The notes below the pieces were generated by a model, which did no database searches, had not been told where the DNA came from, and worked only from the letters and a program-made list of their open reading frames with translations. Shown piece after piece: positions 60,557-64,000 of a stretch of 64,000 nt of DNA; positions within the stretch are counted from its first letter, which is position 1; each line of letters opens with the position of its first letter. The DNA is from Paragordius varius (taxonomy: Eukaryota > Nematomorpha). Position numbers and translations under genes: made by a program. The DNA lies in contig OZ176059.1 in assembly GCA_964247055.1 (NCBI GenBank), forward strand, positions 1,736,001 through 1,800,000, read 5' to 3'.

Positions 60557-62105
60557 GAATTTATTATTACGCGCTATTTTAAGTTTTTTTTTCTCATAAT
60601 AATTCTATTCAGCAGGTTTAATCTTAAAGTAATGGTATTTTAGGTTTTTTTAAAAAAATTTCGATTTCCATACTCACGCAGTTTAATTTCGGAGAAGAAT
60701 GAATGGTATAAAATTTAAGAGTTTGTTATAGTTTTTTATAACATATTTTTGTCATTTTCATAATACTTAATCGGTTTAATTTTGGAAAAATAGTATCATA
60801 TAAAACTTAAATGTCTATATGAAGGTTTGACAATTCTCTTAAATTATCTTATAATATAAATAAAATTCTATAACTTTTACATATGTCACCAATTTTATTA
60901 AATATGCATAAATTTATTTATCTAAATTTAATTATTTACATAAATTTTAATATTATATGTGTGTGTGTCCGTATGTTTTAGAATCAACAACATTCAATGT
61001 CTAGTCCCTACTTTTATTCCCCGCGACGAAATGCGCCACCATTACATCCTTCATCAGCTGTTATGTCATCCTCTAATTACTATAACTTTTCCTCACCCGC
61101 CATCACGACATCAGCTGTTTATTTCACTCAAGGATCCACATTAAAAAGTAGTTTGATTTTTTTTCTGCATTTTTTTCAAGCTTGTTGTTTTTTAGGAATT
61201 TGTTAGTTAAAATTATTTTAATGTTGGTTTTCAATATATTTCACTTCAATTATTAAAACATTGACTTAATTATAAAAAGCCTCATAGTAAATTTTAGGAC
61301 AGTATTGCCTTTTTTGGGGGTAGGGGGCGGGTTATCTTAAATAATAATACAGGACAACAATGTTTAATTTTAATCAAACCATAGGTTGTGTTAGATTGGG
61401 TAAAAAAATACCCCCCTCAAAATGTAAATGATCCGTAGAAAAATTCTTTCAATATAATTTTAAGTTGATAAAAATTTTACCGTAAAATAGTAACAACAAA
61501 CTAATTTATTTTTGTGCAATTTAACAATTTTACCTCTAATTTTTAACATTTAAATAATTTTATATTTTTATTTTTTTCTCCCTATTTAGCATTATGGACA
61601 GTTAGTTTTAAACTAAATTTTATACCATACGATGCTGTATTTACATTGATATAAAAATATATGTTTATATACGCCTTCTTTCTTTTCTTTTTAAATAAAA
61701 TCACAGGTGATATGAGTACAGATGGAACAATTCAATATAATGACGATGCATTTCATTCCGTTTCTATGGTATGGATATACATTTATAATTATATTTTGCT
61801 CTTAAACAATTCAATTTCATTCTTAAACAATTCAAATTTACCCTTAAACAAATCAAAATCACCTTTAAATAATTTAAATTCACCCTAAAAATAAATTATG
61901 TGTTTTCCGACAACTAATATAACTCATTATTATTATTAATATGAAATATATCTTTGTGGCATAGTTTATTTTTTTAGTATTATTTTTATAAAACAAAATT
62001 TTATTGTTTAAAAATATAAAAAATATATAAGTAATTTTTTTGTGTTAAAAAACACTCGATTTATTTTAGGATGAATTTGAATTGTTTTAGGGTGAATTTA
62101 AACTG

Positions 62106-62144
<39 letters not shown>

Positions 62145-64000
62145 AAAAAATTTATATATTTGATAAAATTACGTGTATAAAGACAACGAAACATACCTTA
62201 TTTATTAAGGCATTAAAAAGTATCTTATATAAAATAAAAATTAAAATTATACGGACAAATTGTAAAAATATAAAGACAAATTTTTTTATTAAAGACAACC
62301 CCCTATCAAAAACATTTATTTAATTATAATTGTAAACTAAATAAATAATTGATGGTCTTACAAATTTACATGTCTTCTCTATTATACTCTGTAGTTTAAA
62401 ACAATGAGATTTATATTTAAAAAAAATCAAAATTTAAAAGTTTGTCTGTTAGATAAAAATATTTGTCTTTATATTTTCACCATTTTTTGTCCGTAGTATA
62501 ATTTCAATTTTTACTACTGTAAAATTTGTTTTTAAATTTTTACGTTTCTTTAAAAGTTCAATTTTGACTGTATATGTGGCGTTATTTTTACTTGATGAAT
62601 ATAATTAAGTTTTCATTCAACATTCAACATAAAAATGTTTTTAATGATTCCAATGTAACTAGAATATAATTTAGTTTACAGTATATTACCATCTTTGATT
62701 TAAATATATGCCATCTAACATAATTTTTATCATTATTTTTTAGTCAATTCCTACAGCAAACCAAACTAGTGGCAGTTATAACGTCGCATTACATAGCGGC
62801 GGTAGTACCCTAGAATCGGGCAATTATCCGCCACCATTTATGCACACGTCGTCACGAATCACGACATCAACAGCTGATGTGAGACTATCAGCTGCGAATC
62901 TATCATCATCACCTTACGCATTTCCTCCCGCCGTCTCCATTTCGGGCAAAACTTCGCCGCCCCTTAATAACTCTACAGCTGGTGTAAAAAAGGCCGCTTT
63001 TTCGAATATAAAGACCGAAACAGCAGCTGACGACGATATTGAGGATAAGATTGGCCGTGTCATAGATAGCGTAGCTACTGGTGGAGCGGGTCGGTTTTTA
63101 CCCCAATCGGCCACCACCGCCGCCACCACTTTGACCAACAATCACCTGTTGATGACAAGTACCGCTAAAAACGTTAACAATAACATTAAAACAACAACAA
63201 CATTTGTTGGTAAAATGAGTACAACAGCAAGTGCTAGAACCACTCAAGAAGCCGCCTTTAACTCAGCTGTTGTCGGCGCCGCCCCCATATTTTATCAACA
63301 ACAGCTGACACCCCAATCATTCACAAACGCTGCTCTCGGGCTGCCAGCTGGTGATTACATCAATAATACACAAGGAACGAGATTAAATAACCCCAATCAA
63401 TATTTTAGCGGTATGGGACCTGCTAACAATATGGGTGATTCCATGCCCCATCATCTCGGACTCGTTAAAAATGAGTATATTGGTCCAGGTTCCAATAATG
63501 CCAATAATGCTCTTTCAGGTCAACAATTACCATATAAAAGCAATAGCAATAATAATATGAATAATATGATTGATAATCAACCAAATGCTTATATTAACAA
63601 TTTTTATAATTCCGCATCATCAAACGTTTCTTCTACTACTACTACTAATATTAATGTCAATTATATCAACACCACCGATAATTTTTACAATAACAACACT
63701 TTGGTGGTGACAAAAAGTAACGCCGCGACATTTGTCCCCGTTTCCACAAGTCAGCATTCGAATAACGTTCAACCATCCTCTGGTCCTGTCCCTTCTTCTA
63801 TGCTTGTTGATGATAAAAAACTGACGATCGATTACGCGACGTTTTCTACGTCTACTAATAACCTTAACAGCTGTTTATCAGTTAAAACCGAATATGGGGA
63901 GGAAGGAACCGTTAGCGAACACACCAGCACTAACACAGCCGTTTTTATTGCCAAGAGGGAACAAGAAGAAGAATGTAAAAGCACTGTTGCCCTTGATTAC
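52668..64000 (+). CDS. cbp-1: CBP/p300-family transcriptional co-activator, 5' part
   Basis: Nuclear lysine acetyltransferase co-activator; only ~1,640 N-terminal residues are in the window and the frame is open at 64000. Exons: 52668-52806, 53024-53967, 54751-55068, 55469-55952, 56251-56415, 56888-57219, 57496-57902, 58170-58287, 59163-59358, 60170-60498, 60982-61147, 61707-61768, 62744 onward; phases agree at every join. The N-terminus has KRRRV and '[10 protein letters not shown]', the family's start block, then an LAQLL (LxxLL) motif. TAZ1 (about residues 550-660) has '[20 protein letters not shown]', '[14 protein letters not shown]', '[17 protein letters not shown]' and CTVCLPLK; its Cys/His zinc ligands are present, with a ~20-residue insertion before LPHC. 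KIX (about 912-998) has '[11 protein letters not shown]', '[18 protein letters not shown]', '[20 protein letters not shown]'. Linkers are Asn/Ser/Thr/Gln/His-rich. Exon 1 is the least certain. Confidence 0.92.
56885..56890 (+). promoter_or_regulatory. NAGNAG tandem splice acceptor in cbp-1
   Basis: TAGCAG at 56885-56890 provides two in-phase acceptors for exon 6 (56888 or 56891); use of the second would lose one residue (SLADVG versus SLDVG). The pyrimidine tract is weak. This is the only phase-compatible AG before the conserved open frame. Confidence 0.5.
58010..58142. repeat. S-element right arm in cbp-1 intron 7
   Basis: Units 'aattgtttaagggtgaattt' ending 'tttgtaaatggtatatata', 27 bp before the exon 8 acceptor. 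No left arm. Confidence 0.6.
58362..58650. mobile_element. S element in cbp-1 intron 8
   Basis: TATACCATTCATTTACAGTT left end, core with 'aaattatgtcgtaaaaatat' and 'gatgagttatattagctgcc', right arm 'gattgttcgagggtgaaatt' to 'aatggtatata'. Nearly complete. Confidence 0.72.
58650..59175 (+). repeat. Tandem triplication of the cbp-1 exon 9 acceptor region
   Basis: A ~160-175 bp unit ('ggtatat', 'gctaaataaaaaa', 'tatggttg.taataa', 'catccctaaaatctttaaat', 'aaaaataaaaatttgtgaaa', 'tttaccttacag') occurs three times. The second unit ends CTTACAGGAAGAGTATATGG (at about 59000), copying the acceptor and the first ~9 bases of exon 9. The first unit ends 'ctactctataagaacattatatgg', a decayed version. The third leads into the real exon at 59163. 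Confidence 0.82.
59515..59645 (+). repeat. Duplicated 3' end of cbp-1 exon 9 in intron 9
   Basis: 'aaattacaatgcgatatcac', 'ttgtttcggtgtcaccagct', 'tgtttggggaaca(t)gtgagtgtgtg' and the following 'gaatgaatgtattcgtataa' repeat 59308-59400 of the real exon end and intron start. The donor GTGAGT is kept, but the exon base before it is T instead of G. Confidence 0.82.
59708..59992. mobile_element. S element in cbp-1 intron 9
   Basis: 'catttaccattcaaatacac', core 'aaataaatatattttgggtt' and 'tgatatgaaatagttctttatgg', right 'atttgaaatgttcagagttg' to 'ttataaatatggatc'. Diverged. Confidence 0.5.
60499..60553 (+). repeat. (TA)n microsatellite starting at the cbp-1 exon 10 donor
   Basis: The donor GT of exon 10 is the first dinucleotide of a ~55 bp GTATATAT... 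run; read-through would encode alternating Tyr-Ile, which is why frames extend into it. Confidence 0.8.
61780..62112. mobile_element. S element in cbp-1 intron 12
   Basis: Starts 12 bases past the exon 12 donor region: units 'cttaaacaattcaaatttac', core 'aaataaattatgtgttttcc', 'tataactcattattattatt', 'aatatatctttgtggc', right 'gatgaatttgaattgtttta', 'gggtgaatttaaactgttaa', then a (TA)n tract to about 62140. Confidence 0.68.
62225..62523. mobile_element. M element in cbp-1 intron 12
   Basis: Left 'aaaattaaaattatacggac' (terminal CAGT lost), right 'gtataatttcaatttttact' followed by ACTGTA, interior with 'aagacaaccccc' and 'tttgtctttatattttcacc'. Confidence 0.62.

Overview
The window is strongly AT-rich animal DNA with spliced genes. 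Family-level recognition supports four conserved genes plus one terminal exon. A nematode is the best guess: compact CBP-1 with a Ser/Thr/Asn/Gln-rich linker, very AT-rich introns, and an ARL-1 very close to the worm protein. No rRNA, tRNA, CRISPR or bacterial-type gene was seen.

Layout. 1-6.2 kb is gene-free and packed with two repeat families: an ~0.5 kb dispersed repeat (called R here) and an ~560 bp TTAA-flanked inverted-repeat element (T). 6.35-6.89 kb is an intronless arl-1. 7-12.2 kb holds short inverted-repeat elements with Tc1-like ends (M), foldbacks and a decayed hAT transposon with a perfect 8 bp target duplication. 12.26-12.47 kb is the last exon of a minus-strand antistasin-domain protein. 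14.8-16.8 kb is a large array of an ~21 bp unit that also forms the arms of a MITE family (S). 19.3-25.5 kb is ribosomal protein L6 (4 exons, +). It is followed by ~8 kb of tandem repeats carrying degenerate copies of its own last exon, with a Harbinger-type transposon inserted. 36.2-43.2 kb is ribosomal protein S5 (3 exons, -), whose introns are full of copies of its own exon ends. 44.4-50.2 kb holds three ~1 kb Harbinger-like elements in alternating orientation, one carrying a hAT element that carries a smaller hAT element. 52.67 kb to the end is the 5' part of a CBP/p300 gene (13 exons visible, +), including TAZ1 and KIX; the bromodomain and acetyltransferase region lie beyond the window.

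The most unusual theme is that intron-exon junctions of four unrelated genes have been copied in tandem into the adjacent intron or 3' flank. The copies often keep the splice signal and a stretch of near-intact coding sequence. I know of no named system for this. It looks like intron growth by local segmental duplication and supplies many decoy splice sites. A second theme is self-nesting: T elements sit inside other T elements, always in the opposite orientation.

All exon borders were placed by eye from GT-AG signals, phase and family similarity. Repeat borders are approximate unless a target duplication is stated.
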